DNA from: Fodinibacter luteus
GTDB taxonomy: Bacteria > Actinomycetota > Actinomycetes > Actinomycetales > Dermatophilaceae
DNA length: 64,000 nt
Reading direction: 5' to 3'
Assembly: GCF_039541575.1 (NCBI RefSeq)
Contig: NZ_BAABGM010000003.1
Coordinates: forward strand, 62,001 to 126,000
Position numbers and translations under genes: made by a program. Positions 24,764 to 32,654 of this stretch are shown piece by piece; position 1 is the first letter of the stretch; every line of letters starts with the position of its first letter. The notes beneath the pieces are model-generated. The model was given only the letters and a program-made list of their open reading frames with translations, did no database searches and was not told the DNA's origin.

Positions 24764-25819
24764 ATGGCCGACCGTCCCCGCACCGCCCTCGTCGTGGGGG
24801 GTGTCGCGACCGCCGCCGTCGCGCTCGCGGCCCGCGCGGTGCGCCGCCGGCGCGCGGCGCTGGCCGGCATCCCGACCGAGCTGCTCGCACCGATGGCGTG
24901 GCTGCCGCTGCCGGTCGGCCCCGCCGTCGTGCGGGTGGCCCGGCGCCTTCCGGCGCTTCCGACGCCGGTGCGCCCCGGGGTCGATGCCGAGCGTCGAACC
25001 GTCGCGGCCGTCGGGGACACCCCGGTCGACGTCATCGTCTACCGGCCGGCCGGGCGTGCGACGCCGAGCGGCGCCCTCGTGTGGATCCACGGGGGCGGCC
25101 TCGTCATCGGCGACGTCGAGGGCTACCACGAGACGTGCAGCGGGCTCGCTGCCGACCTCGGCATCCTCGTCGTCAGCGTCGACTACCGGCTCGCCCCCGA
25201 GCACCCCTTCCCGGCAGCGGTCGACGACTGCTACGCGGCGCTGAGGTGGGTGCACGAGACGGCCGACGAGCTCGGTGTCGACCGCAGCCGCATCGCCGTC
25301 GGCGGGGACAGCGCGGGCGGTGGGCTCGCGGCATCCCTCGCCCAGGTCGCCCACGACGGCGGCGAGGTGCCGGTGTGCTTCCAGCTGCTCGTCTACCCCA
25401 TGCTCGACGACCGCACCGTGCTGCGGCACGACCACGACGGGCGCGGCGTGGCCGTGTGGACCCCGTCGGCGAACCGGTACGGCTGGACCGCCTACCTCGG
25501 GCACCCGCCGACGGCCGGGCCGGAACGGCCGTATGCCGCGGCCGCCCGCCGCGACGACCTCACCGGCCTGCCCCCGGCGTGGATCGGGGTGGGTGAGCGG
25601 GACCTGTTCCACGACGAGGACGTCGACTACGCCCGGCGGCTGCGTGAGGCCGGGGTCGCGTGCGAGCTGCACGTCGTGCCGGGGATGTACCACGCGGCCG
25701 AGCGGTTCCGTCCGCGGGTGCCGAGCATGGCCGAGTTCACCCGCCGGCTGGCCGAGGCCCTGCGGGCCGGTCTCGCGGAGCGCGCGACGCCGACCGCGGA
25801 CCCGCGTGCAGGCGGCTGA
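24764..25819 (+). CDS. Alpha/beta hydrolase, hormone-sensitive-lipase family
   Basis: 351 aa from ATG 24764 with GGGAGGA upstream. Residues 8-26 are hydrophobic and followed by Arg residues, suggesting membrane attachment. The HSL-family oxyanion motif HGGG is at 109-112, the YRLAPEHPFPAA signature at about 141-152, and the nucleophile elbow GDSAGG at 181-186 (Ser 183). The acid is in GERDLFHDED and the catalytic His in PGMYHAAE. It should hydrolyse short-to-medium acyl esters. The next 242 bases carry a degenerate 35-bp tandem repeat rather than a gene. Confidence 0.9.
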   Translation: MADRPRTALVVGGVATAAVALAARAVRRRRAALAGIPTELLAPMAWLPLPVGPAVVRVARRLPALPTPVRPGVDAERRTVAAVGDTPVDVIVYRPAGRATPSGALVWIHGGGLVIGDVEGYHETCSGLAADLGILVVSVDYRLAPEHPFPAAVDDCYAALRWVHETADELGVDRSRIAVGGDSAGGGLAASLAQVAHDGGEVPVCFQLLVYPMLDDRTVLRHDHDGRGVAVWTPSANRYGWTAYLGHPPTAGPERPYAAAARRDDLTGLPPAWIGVGERDLFHDEDVDYARRLREAGVACELHVVPGMYHAAERFRPRVPSMAEFTRRLAEALRAGLAERATPTADPRAGG

Positions 25820-25982
25820 CCGGTGTCGCGTCGGACACCATGGCCGCCCGGGCTCGGCTCGGCCGCCATAGCCTGACGGCGAGGGCGGCACGCCCCGCCC
25901 AGTGGGCTGCGCGACACCTCCGTCGCGGTCACCGCCGTCCACCCGGGGGCACGGCGACCGAGGATGGCCGCGCTGCTCACCG

Positions 25983-26052
25983 GATGAGGTCCTCCGGGCC
26001 GGAACCGACCGGGAGCAGGTGATGTCTTCTCGGCCGGAAGCCACCGGGAGCA
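25983..26052. repeat. Degenerate 35-bp tandem duplication
   Basis: Copies 25983-26017 and 26018-26052 share about 28 of 35 positions; the best-conserved part is GGCCGGAA followed by ACCGGGAGCA. It lies just upstream of the SRPBCC gene start at 26062, so the second copy replaces its usual ribosome-site region. Confidence 0.55.
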
Positions 26053-26061
26053 CACTGGGGC

Positions 26062-26529
26062 ATGGCCAAGCCCTACACCGTGACCCGCACGACGACCGTC
26101 GACGCCCCGCCGCACCGCGTGCGCGCACTCGTCCACGACTTCCACGCCTGGCCGCAGTGGTCGCCCTGGGAGGACCTCGACCCCGCGATGCGCCGCACGT
26201 TCACCGGGCCGGATGCCGGGGTGGGTGCGGCGTACGCGTGGGAGGGCAACCGCAAGGCCGGCAAGGGCTCGATGACCGTCACGGGGGACGAGCCCGAGCG
26301 GGTCGACATCGACCTGCGCTTCGAGAAGCCGTTCCCGGCGCACAACCGCATCGAGCTGCTCATGACGCCCCTCGGTGAGCAGTCGACCGAGATCGAGTGG
26401 CGGATGCACGGCGAGCTCTCCGGGGTCATGCGGGTGCTCGCCCTCATCCGGTCGATGGACTCGATGATCGGCCCGGACTTCGACAAGGGGCTCGCCCGGC
26501 TCAAGCGGGCCGCCGAGTCCTCGGGCTGA
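26062..26529 (+). CDS. SRPBCC-family (polyketide cyclase/START-like) protein
   Basis: 155 aa. The START-like fold is marked by TTTVDAPPHRVRALVHDFHA, then WPQWSPWEDLDPAM, and a C-terminal helix (MDSMIGPDFDKGLARLKRAA) typical of the polyketide_cyc2 family. Such proteins bind hydrophobic ligands; many are uncharacterised. No metal or catalytic site is evident. It is followed after 4 bases by a beta-lactamase-like gene and is probably co-transcribed with it. Confidence 0.85.
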   Translation: MAKPYTVTRTTTVDAPPHRVRALVHDFHAWPQWSPWEDLDPAMRRTFTGPDAGVGAAYAWEGNRKAGKGSMTVTGDEPERVDIDLRFEKPFPAHNRIELLMTPLGEQSTEIEWRMHGELSGVMRVLALIRSMDSMIGPDFDKGLARLKRAAESSG

Positions 26530-26533
26530 GCGG

Positions 26534-27595
26534 GTGTCCACCCCGGACTGGGCGGCCCTCGGCGAGCGGGCCGCGCGCCTGGAGCGCGAGCAGGAGTTCT
26601 CCGGCATCCTGCGTGCCACCCGCGGGCACGACGTGCTCTGGGAGTCGTGCCATGGGCTGGCCAACCGGGCGGACGGCGTCCCGGTCACCCCGAGGACGAG
26701 GTTTGCGACCGCGTCGCTGAGCAAGCTGTTCACGGCCGTCGGTGTGCTCGAGGCGGCCGGGCGCGGTGAGCTCGCGCTCGACGACGCCGTCGTCGACCTC
26801 CTCCCGCCGCACCGGCGACCGGGCACGCTGCGGGCCGACGTCACCGTGCACCACCTGCTGTCGCACACGTCGGGCATCGCCGACTACTACGAGGAGGACG
26901 AGGACCTCCCGGGCCACCGCGCGGACGCCGACGAGCTGTGGGCCGAGCTGCCCACCTACCTCGTGCGCGACTACACCACGCTCCTGCCGCTCTTCGCCGA
27001 CCTCCCACCGATATGCCCTCCGGGCACCGCGTTCCACTACAGCAACGCCGGCTACGTGCTCCTCGGCATCCTGCTCTCGCACGTGTCGGGGATGCCGTTC
27101 GCCGAGGTCGTCGGCACGCGCGTCCTCGCTCCGGCCGGCATGGCCGACAGCGGGTACCCGGCACTGGACGAGGTGCACCCGAACCTTGCCACCGGGTACC
27201 TGCGCCCGCGGGAGCCCGGGGGACCGTGGCGCACGAACATCTACTCCGTCCCGGTCGTCGGTGGTGGCGACGGAGGCGCCTTCGTGACGGCGGCCGACGT
27301 CGACCGCTTCCTGTGCGCGGTGCGTGACGGAGGCGTCTGGCCCGGTGTCACGCCGCAGCAGCTCCTCACCCCGCGGTTCCCCGCCGGCGGCCGGTGGTCG
27401 GCGGGCTACGGGGGGATGCTTCGCGACGACGGGGTGCTCTTCAAGGACGGCGGCGACCCGGGCGTCTCGACCTTCGCGCGCTTCGACCCGACGACGGACA
27501 CCCGGATCGTCCTGCTCGCCAACGTCGACTGGGACGAGACGGACGGCATCGCCGAGCTCGTCCGGCTCCTCGTCGAGACCGCCGGTCCGCCCTGA
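26534..27595 (+). CDS. Serine hydrolase, class C beta-lactamase/DD-peptidase-like
   Basis: 353 aa from GTG 26534, four bases after the preceding stop. The SxxK motif is SLSK at 61-64 and the YxN motif is YSN at 169-171, so the nucleophile and general base are present; the third motif is GGGDGG-like or HxG-like and not clear. There is no signal peptide, so the protein is likely cytoplasmic. The family includes esterases and D-aminopeptidases, and a real antibiotic-hydrolysing role is not implied. The last codons and stop are duplicated in tandem (27584-27617). Confidence 0.85.
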   Translation: MSTPDWAALGERAARLEREQEFSGILRATRGHDVLWESCHGLANRADGVPVTPRTRFATASLSKLFTAVGVLEAAGRGELALDDAVVDLLPPHRRPGTLRADVTVHHLLSHTSGIADYYEEDEDLPGHRADADELWAELPTYLVRDYTTLLPLFADLPPICPPGTAFHYSNAGYVLLGILLSHVSGMPFAEVVGTRVLAPAGMADSGYPALDEVHPNLATGYLRPREPGGPWRTNIYSVPVVGGGDGGAFVTAADVDRFLCAVRDGGVWPGVTPQQLLTPRFPAGGRWSAGYGGMLRDDGVLFKDGGDPGVSTFARFDPTTDTRIVLLANVDWDETDGIAELVRLLVETAGPP

Positions 27596-27617
27596 CCGCG
27601 GGTCCGCCCTGAGCGCG
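27584..27617. repeat. 17-bp tandem duplication spanning a stop codon
   Basis: GGTCCGCCCTGACCGCG (27584-27600) is followed at once by GGTCCGCCCTGAGCGCG (27601-27617), one mismatch. The first copy contains the last codons and TGA of the serine hydrolase gene. Confidence 0.75.
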
Positions 27618-27757
27618 CGGTCCGGTCCGTCGGGCACGATCCTGACCCGACCCGGACCCGAGCCGGACGACGCCACGGGGTGCCAGGTGCCGCACCGGCC
27701 GGTGACGCGTGCCACGAAACGCTGGCGCGACGCGGGCCGGGCCGATGGAATGGGCCC

Positions 27758-28654
27758 ATGCCCCAGAAGATGGCCCTCCGCGCGTACATCGATCAGCTGC
27801 GCACCGAGGGGTACACCGTGCGCGACGACCACGGCGACGACCCGATCCTCATCACCCCCGACGGCCAGGCCGTCGAGACGTGGCGCGAGGACTACCCCTA
27901 CGACCACCTCATGTCCCGCAACAGCTACGAGGTCGAGAAGTACCTCCTCCAGATCGAGCTGCTCAAGTTCCAGTACTGGACCATCGACAGCGGCGCCAGG
28001 CACGTCGTCGTCTTCGAGGGCCGCGACGCCGCCGGCAAGGGCGGCACGATCAAGCGGTTCACCGAGCACCTCAACCCCCGCGCGGCCCGCGTCGTCGCGC
28101 TGACGAAGCCGACCTCGACCGAGTCCGGCCAGTGGTACTTCCAGCGCTACGTCACCCACCTGCCCACCGCGGGGGAGATCGTGCTGTTCGACCGCTCCTG
28201 GTACAACCGGGCCGGCGTCGAGCGGGTCATGGGCTTCTGCTCCGACGAGGAGCACGCCGTCTTCACGACGCAGGCACCGATGTTCGAGCGGATGCTCGTC
28301 GACTCGGGCACGACGGTCACCAAGCTGTGGTTCTCGGTGACCCAGGACGAGCAGCGCACCCGGTTCGCCATCCGCCAGATCGACCCGGTGCGACGCTGGA
28401 AGCTGTCGCCGATGGACCTCGAGAGCCTCGACCGGTGGGATGCCTACACGGCGGCCAAGGAGGAGATGTTCGAGCACACCGACAAGCGGTACGCCCCGTG
28501 GATCACGGTCAAGAGCAACGACAAGAAGCGGGCCCGGGTCAATGCACTGCGGGCCTTCCTCCACCAGTTCGAGTACGCCGACAAGGACCACGAGGTCGTC
28601 TTCGCACCCGACCCACTCATCGTCGGGCGCGCCAAGCACACGACCGGCGACTGA
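27758..28654 (+). CDS. ppk2: Polyphosphate kinase 2
   Basis: 298 aa from ATG 27758. PPK2 enzymes transfer phosphate between polyphosphate and nucleoside di- or monophosphates. Walker A is GRDAAGKGGT (88-97), Walker B is FDRSWYNRAGVERVMGF (about 144-160), and the lid-region Arg residues lie in DEQRTRFAIRQIDPVRRWKL. Length and the N-terminal YEVEKYLLQIELLKFQYW helix fit the one-domain class I PPK2 group. The longer open frame to 27680 is not needed. It lies alone, downstream of the serine hydrolase. Polyphosphate storage would fit a habit of phosphate accumulation. Confidence 0.93.
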   Translation: MPQKMALRAYIDQLRTEGYTVRDDHGDDPILITPDGQAVETWREDYPYDHLMSRNSYEVEKYLLQIELLKFQYWTIDSGARHVVVFEGRDAAGKGGTIKRFTEHLNPRAARVVALTKPTSTESGQWYFQRYVTHLPTAGEIVLFDRSWYNRAGVERVMGFCSDEEHAVFTTQAPMFERMLVDSGTTVTKLWFSVTQDEQRTRFAIRQIDPVRRWKLSPMDLESLDRWDAYTAAKEEMFEHTDKRYAPWITVKSNDKKRARVNALRAFLHQFEYADKDHEVVFAPDPLIVGRAKHTTGD

Positions 28655-28749
28655 CCGACCCGTTCCGAAGCCGACCGGCGCGGGCCGACCCGCCTCGGCC
28701 TCGACCCGGCGGGGCGGGGACGCGCCTTCGGGACGCGCCGCCGGCTCGG

Positions 28750-29145
28750 TCAGGCCGCGTTCTCGTCGGGCTGGTGGATGCCGAACGTGTTGCCCTCGGT
28801 GTCGAGGAAGTAGCCCTGCCACGCCATGCCGGTGAGGGCCATCTTCGGCAGGGCCACGACACCCCCGGCGGCCTCGATCCGGGCGGCGGTCGCGTCGAAG
28901 TCCTCGACCCCCATGGTGAGCACGGCGGCGTTCGTGCCCTGGCCGGGGCCCGGAGCCGGCGCCGGCCGCGGGAGCAGGCCGCCGTTGATGCCGGGCGAGT
29001 CCTCGGCGCCGGTGACGACGCCCCAGTACGGCGAGCCGGTGAACTGGCCGTAGTCCTCGAAGGTCCAGCCGAAGACCTCCGCGTAGAAGGCCTTGGCGCG
29101 CTCGAGGTCGTCGGCCTGGATCTCGAAGTGGATGGGTCGGGACAT
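28750..29145 (-). CDS. VOC-family (glyoxalase/bleomycin-resistance-like) protein
   Basis: 131 aa from ATG 29145 after GGAGACC. The two beta-alpha-beta-beta-beta units of the vicinal oxygen chelate fold are visible: PIHFEIQADDLERAKAFYAE and then GVEDFDATAARIEAAGG, ending GYFLDTEGNTFGIHQPDE. Metal ligands are His in HFE and Glu in the DTEGN strand. The substrate is unknown. The gene lies between ppk2 (convergent) and glpD (same strand, upstream). Confidence 0.85.
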   Translation of the reverse strand: MSRPIHFEIQADDLERAKAFYAEVFGWTFEDYGQFTGSPYWGVVTGAEDSPGINGGLLPRPAPAPGPGQGTNAAVLTMGVEDFDATAARIEAAGGVVALPKMALTGMAWQGYFLDTEGNTFGIHQPDENAA

Positions 29146-29306
29146 CGGTCTCCTCCTGTGCTGCCTGCTGTCGGTGTGCTCCTCCAGCGTGGCACCGACC
29201 ACCGACGGCCGACACCCGGACGTGCAGCGTTCGGTGGGCCGGCGCGGCATCCGCGCAGGACGTCGTGCGGGTCGGGCCGGCTGGCGGCCGGCCCGGTCGT
29301 CGCGGC

Positions 29307-29369
29307 GCAGTCGCGGCCAGTGCGCCCGCAGTCGCGGCCAGGGCGCCCGCAGTCGCGGCCAGGGCGCCG
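29307..29369. repeat. 21-bp tandem repeat, three copies, just 3' of glpD
   Basis: Copies at 29307-29327, 29328-29348 and 29349-29369 share GCAGTCGCGGCCAG followed by TGCGCCC or GGCGCCC/GGCGCCG. The array ends immediately next to the glpD stop (29370-29372, minus strand), so it is transcribed as the start of the 3' region of the glpD message. Confidence 0.75.
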
Positions 29370-31013
29370 TCAGTGCGCCGGCGGTGCGTGCTGCCCGGTC
29401 TTGGCGAGGACGTAGTCGGCGAGCCGACGGTCCGCCTCGTCGCCGAAGAGGATCTCGGCGACCTCACGCAGCCCGGGTGAGCCCAGGATGTCGCGGTCGC
29501 GGACGACGAGGTCGATCTTGCTGCGGCGGCGCATGAAGTCGTCGAGGGTCACGACCATCTCGTGCTCGGCCGCGGTGTGCAGCTCGGCCCGGAGGTAGTC
29601 GGCCGAGCCCATGACGTCCGTGCCCATCGTCGGGTCGGCACGGATCGACTCGAGGAGGTCGAAGGCCCGGCGACCGTAGCGACGCCACAGCCGGTCGCTC
29701 AGGGGCTCGGTGCCGGGCTTGGTGCGCAGCGAGTCCAGGCGCATGAGGCGGGCCTGGCGGAAGAACTCCTTGCGCGTCGCGGCGGCGGGCTCGCCGTACC
29801 AGTTGCGCAGGTCCTTCTCTAGGGGGACACCGAGGTGCTGGACGTGCTCGGCGACCTCCTCGCCGACGTTGAGGCAGTCGGTCAGCTTGCCACCGAAGAT
29901 CGTGACGACCGCCCGGGCGTCGTCGCGCTCGATCTCGTGCTTGCGCGACAGCGAGGTCCAGTCGGCGTCGGACTGGTCACCGGCCTCGCGACGCACGACG
30001 AGCGGCCGCACCCCGGTGCGCTCGGCGATGACGTCGTCGTGGGTGAGCGGGTCCGGCAGGTCGAGGCGCGCATTGATCTGCCCGAGGAGGAAGTCACGGT
30101 CCTCGTCGGTGACCTCGGTGTACGGCGTGTCGACCCGGGTGTCCGTCGTGCCGATGACGGAGCGGTGACCCATCGGGATGACGTAGAAGAGGCGCTGGGT
30201 GTCGTCGAAGAACGCGAGCACCCGGTCGTGCCGGGTCGTCGTGATCCGGGGGACGATGAGGTGGATGCCCTTGGAGTAGACGATGCGGTGCGCCGTCGTC
30301 AGGCCCCAGGCGGAGTTGAGCTCGTCGACGAAGGGCCCGGCGGCGTTGACGACGACGCGGGCGGAGGTCGTCACCTCCTCGCCGGTGTCGGTGTCGCGCA
30401 GCAGGCACACCCACCGGTCGCCGACCCGCTCGGCCGAGACGAGCTCGACGTAGTTGGCGACGGCGGCCCCGGCCTCGACCGCCGAGCGGACGAAGGAGAA
30501 GACGAAGCGCGAGTCGTTGTCGACGAGGTAGCAGTCCTGGTACTGCACGGCGCCGCGGGCGGTGCTCGTGTCGACGACCGGCTCGACGGACTCGAGTTCC
30601 TCGGCGTCGTAGAGCCGGGGCCGCTTCGTGCCGAACAGGCCGATGCCCCAGTAGGCGGTCGCACCGAGGGCCGCGAACCAGGGGCGGAACGGGGCCGTCT
30701 CGTCGAGGGTCGCGAGGAAGGAGATCTCCTTGATGTTGTCCGGGTAGGCCTTCATGAGGCGGTTCCGCGACCGGCACAGCCCGAAGACGAGGGGCAGCTC
30801 GTAGTTCTCGAGGTACTTGAACCCTCCCCACACGAGGTTCGAGGACTCCTGGCTCACGAACCCGCCGAAGTCACCCCGGTCGATGAGCGCCACCGAGGCG
30901 CCACGCCCGGCGAGGGCGGCCGCGGAGACCGCGCCGTTGATCCCGGCGCCGACGACGAGGACGTCGAACAGGCCGCCGGAGATGCGTGCGATGTTGGCTC
31001 GGCGCAGCGTCAT
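29370..31013 (-). CDS. glpD: Glycerol-3-phosphate dehydrogenase, FAD-dependent
   Basis: 547 aa from ATG 31013. It oxidises glycerol 3-phosphate to dihydroxyacetone phosphate at the membrane and passes electrons to quinone. The N-terminal FAD motif is VVGAGINGA, followed by GDFGGFVSQESSNLVWGG, the GlpD flavin loop. A C-terminal region (DDFMRRRSKIDLVVRDRDIL) matches the DAO_C domain. Length is normal. Downstream on the same strand there is no glpK or glpF. Upstream between glpD and the SDR gene are a large inverted repeat (31092-31160) and direct repeats (31164-31218), likely control or terminator elements. Confidence 0.92.
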   Translation of the reverse strand: MTLRRANIARISGGLFDVLVVGAGINGAVSAAALAGRGASVALIDRGDFGGFVSQESSNLVWGGFKYLENYELPLVFGLCRSRNRLMKAYPDNIKEISFLATLDETAPFRPWFAALGATAYWGIGLFGTKRPRLYDAEELESVEPVVDTSTARGAVQYQDCYLVDNDSRFVFSFVRSAVEAGAAVANYVELVSAERVGDRWVCLLRDTDTGEEVTTSARVVVNAAGPFVDELNSAWGLTTAHRIVYSKGIHLIVPRITTTRHDRVLAFFDDTQRLFYVIPMGHRSVIGTTDTRVDTPYTEVTDEDRDFLLGQINARLDLPDPLTHDDVIAERTGVRPLVVRREAGDQSDADWTSLSRKHEIERDDARAVVTIFGGKLTDCLNVGEEVAEHVQHLGVPLEKDLRNWYGEPAAATRKEFFRQARLMRLDSLRTKPGTEPLSDRLWRRYGRRAFDLLESIRADPTMGTDVMGSADYLRAELHTAAEHEMVVTLDDFMRRRSKIDLVVRDRDILGSPGLREVAEILFGDEADRRLADYVLAKTGQHAPPAH

Positions 31014-31091
31014 GGGTCCAGCGTCCCAGACGGGTCGTGGGCCCGGTACGGGGGTTCGACACGGCACGGGTGCCGGCCCGCGTACCCACCG

Positions 31092-31160
31092 ACAGGCAGT
31101 GCACCGCGGCGGGGGGTTCGCCGAGCGTGCCGCCCGTGGCGGGCGGGTCGCACTGCCTGT
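31092..31160. repeat. Long inverted repeat with 11-bp perfect arms
   Basis: ACAGGCAGTGC at 31092-31102 and GCACTGCCTGT at 31150-31160 are perfect inverted arms, and the 47 bases between are GC-rich with further self-complementarity. It lies upstream of glpD and downstream of the SDR gene, so it could be a terminator for the SDR transcript or a control element of glpD. Confidence 0.6.
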
Positions 31161-31163
31161 TCT

Positions 31164-31218
31164 CCGGTGCGCTCCAGGGCCTCTCCAGGGCTCTCCGGGT
31201 GCGCTCCAGGGCTTCTCC
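31164..31218. repeat. Pair of 23-bp direct repeats upstream of glpD
   Basis: The core GTGCGCTCCAGGGC is followed by CTCTCC or TTCTCC; copies lie at 31164-31186 and 31196-31218, 32 bases apart. They sit about 150-205 bases upstream of the glpD start, next to the inverted repeat. Confidence 0.55.
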
Positions 31219-31254
31219 GCTGCGCGGGCGGTGGCCTGAAGGCGCGATCCCCGG

Positions 31255-32166
31255 TCAGAACCGGTAGGTCACCCCGGTGAGCTCCTCGCTGCGCTCCCAC
31301 AGCCGGGCGGCGAGCGCCTCGTCCTGCGCCCACCGGCTGCGCCCGGCCTCACCCACCGGGCCACGGGTCTCGCCCAGCCCCGTCGGGCCGGTGTAGGAGC
31401 CCGGCTCGGCCACCGTCGCCGCGTACAGCACGGCCTCGGCACCCCGGTCCGGCCCGGGGAAGAGCAGCCGCACCCCCCACTGGCCGAGGGTGCCCACGAC
31501 GGGGATCGAGCCCAGGCCGTCCGGGCTGGCGACGAGGTTGGTCGCCGAGACCCCGGGGTGCGCGGCGGTGGACGTCAGGGGTGCGGTGGATGCCGTGGCG
31601 CGCCGCTGCAGCTCGCTCGCGAAGAGCAGGTTGGCCAGCTTCGAGCGCCCGTACGAGGTCTGGGGGTCGTAGCCCTGCGCCGGGTTGCCCTCGCACACGG
31701 CACCGTCACCGCGGCGGTGGGCGATCGACGACACGGTCGTGACGCGGGGTGCCGGGGTGCGCAGCAGGTGGGGGAGGAGCAGGCCGGTGAGCGCGAAGTG
31801 GCCGAGGTGGTTCGTGCCGAACTGCAGCTCGAAGCCGTCGGCTGTCTCCCGGCGTCGCGGCGGGGACATGACCCCGGCGTTGTTGACGAGGAGGTCGAGC
31901 GGCCCGTCGAACCGGGCGGCCAGAGAGCGCACCGACTCCAACGACGCGAGGTCGAGGCTCTCGACGGCGACCGATCCCGGCGCACCGGTCGCCCGGATCC
32001 GCTCCGCAGCCGCCTCGCCGGCCGCGGTGTTGCGCACCGCGAGCACGACGTCGGCGCCGTGGCGGGCCAGCTCCCGGGCGGCGACGAGCCCGATGCCGGA
32101 GTTCGCGCCGGTGACGAGGGCGCGTCGGGCGGTGAGGTCGGGCAGGTCGTCAGCGGTCCAGCGCAT
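31255..32166 (-). CDS. Short-chain dehydrogenase/reductase, retinol-dehydrogenase-like
   Basis: 303 aa from ATG 32166 with a GAGGA site. The NAD(P)-binding motif is TGANSGIG (about 19-26), NNAG follows at about 93, and the catalytic YxxxK is YGRSK with an upstream SSIA serine. The GTNHLGHFALTGLLLPHLL helix matches SDRs annotated as retinol/protochlorophyllide-type oxidoreductases. Substrate unknown. It is transcribed after a VOC gene (41 bases between) and probably belongs to a three-gene run with the TetR-DUF429 gene. Confidence 0.9.
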   Translation of the reverse strand: MRWTADDLPDLTARRALVTGANSGIGLVAARELARHGADVVLAVRNTAAGEAAAERIRATGAPGSVAVESLDLASLESVRSLAARFDGPLDLLVNNAGVMSPPRRRETADGFELQFGTNHLGHFALTGLLLPHLLRTPAPRVTTVSSIAHRRGDGAVCEGNPAQGYDPQTSYGRSKLANLLFASELQRRATASTAPLTSTAAHPGVSATNLVASPDGLGSIPVVGTLGQWGVRLLFPGPDRGAEAVLYAATVAEPGSYTGPTGLGETRGPVGEAGRSRWAQDEALAARLWERSEELTGVTYRF

Positions 32167-32207
32167 GAGGGGTCCTCGGGGGTTCGGGTCGGCCGGGTGG
32201 GTGGAGG

Positions 32208-32633
32208 TCAGGAGCCCTCGACCGTGCCGTCGACGGAGGCGGCGGCCTCGCGCTCGGCGAGGGTGCGCAGGATGCAGAACTCGTTGCCCTCGGGGTCGGC
32301 CAGCACGACCCAGCCGGTGCCCGGGCCGTACTGGCCACGACGGTCGGCCACCTCGACGGCCCCGTGCGCCAGCAGGCGGGCGAGCTCGTCGTCGCGTCCG
32401 CCCTCGACCGGCTCGAGGTCGAGGTGCACGCGGTTCTTGACGACCTTGTCGTCGGGCACCTCGATGAAGAGCAGCCGGTGCGTGCCGTCTCGGCTGACGA
32501 TCATGCACTCCTCGTGCCCGGGCAGGTTGGGGTCACCCTCGATGTCGACGTAGTCGAGCACCGCCTTCCACCACTGCGACAGGGCGTACGCGTCGTGGCA
32601 GTCGATCGTCGTGTGGGCTACCCGTGCGGTCAT
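32208..32633 (-). CDS. VOC-family protein
   Basis: 141 aa. Glyoxalase-like fold: ARVAHTTIDCHDAYALSQWW (first strand with His), HRLLFIEVPDDKVVKNRVHL (His of the second unit) and WVVLADPEGNEFCILRTL (Glu ligand strand). The family is often annotated as a glyoxalase_6-type VOC protein. No specific substrate can be assigned. It lies 21 bases after the TetR-DUF429 stop and 41 bases before the SDR start, same strand, so it is probably co-transcribed. Confidence 0.85.
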   Translation of the reverse strand: MTARVAHTTIDCHDAYALSQWWKAVLDYVDIEGDPNLPGHEECMIVSRDGTHRLLFIEVPDDKVVKNRVHLDLEPVEGGRDDELARLLAHGAVEVADRRGQYGPGTGWVVLADPEGNEFCILRTLAEREAAASVDGTVEGS

Positions 32634-32654
32634 GCGCCCAGCCTGCCATGCGGC

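Noticed and set aside
26501..29467. Very long minus-strand open frame (988 codons), and similar long frames such as 58280-61834 and the 40461-43106 plus-strand frame
   Set aside because: They run opposite to strong, motif-bearing genes and have Arg/Pro/Gly/His-rich composition typical of GC-rich antisense shadows. None carries a conserved domain over its whole length.
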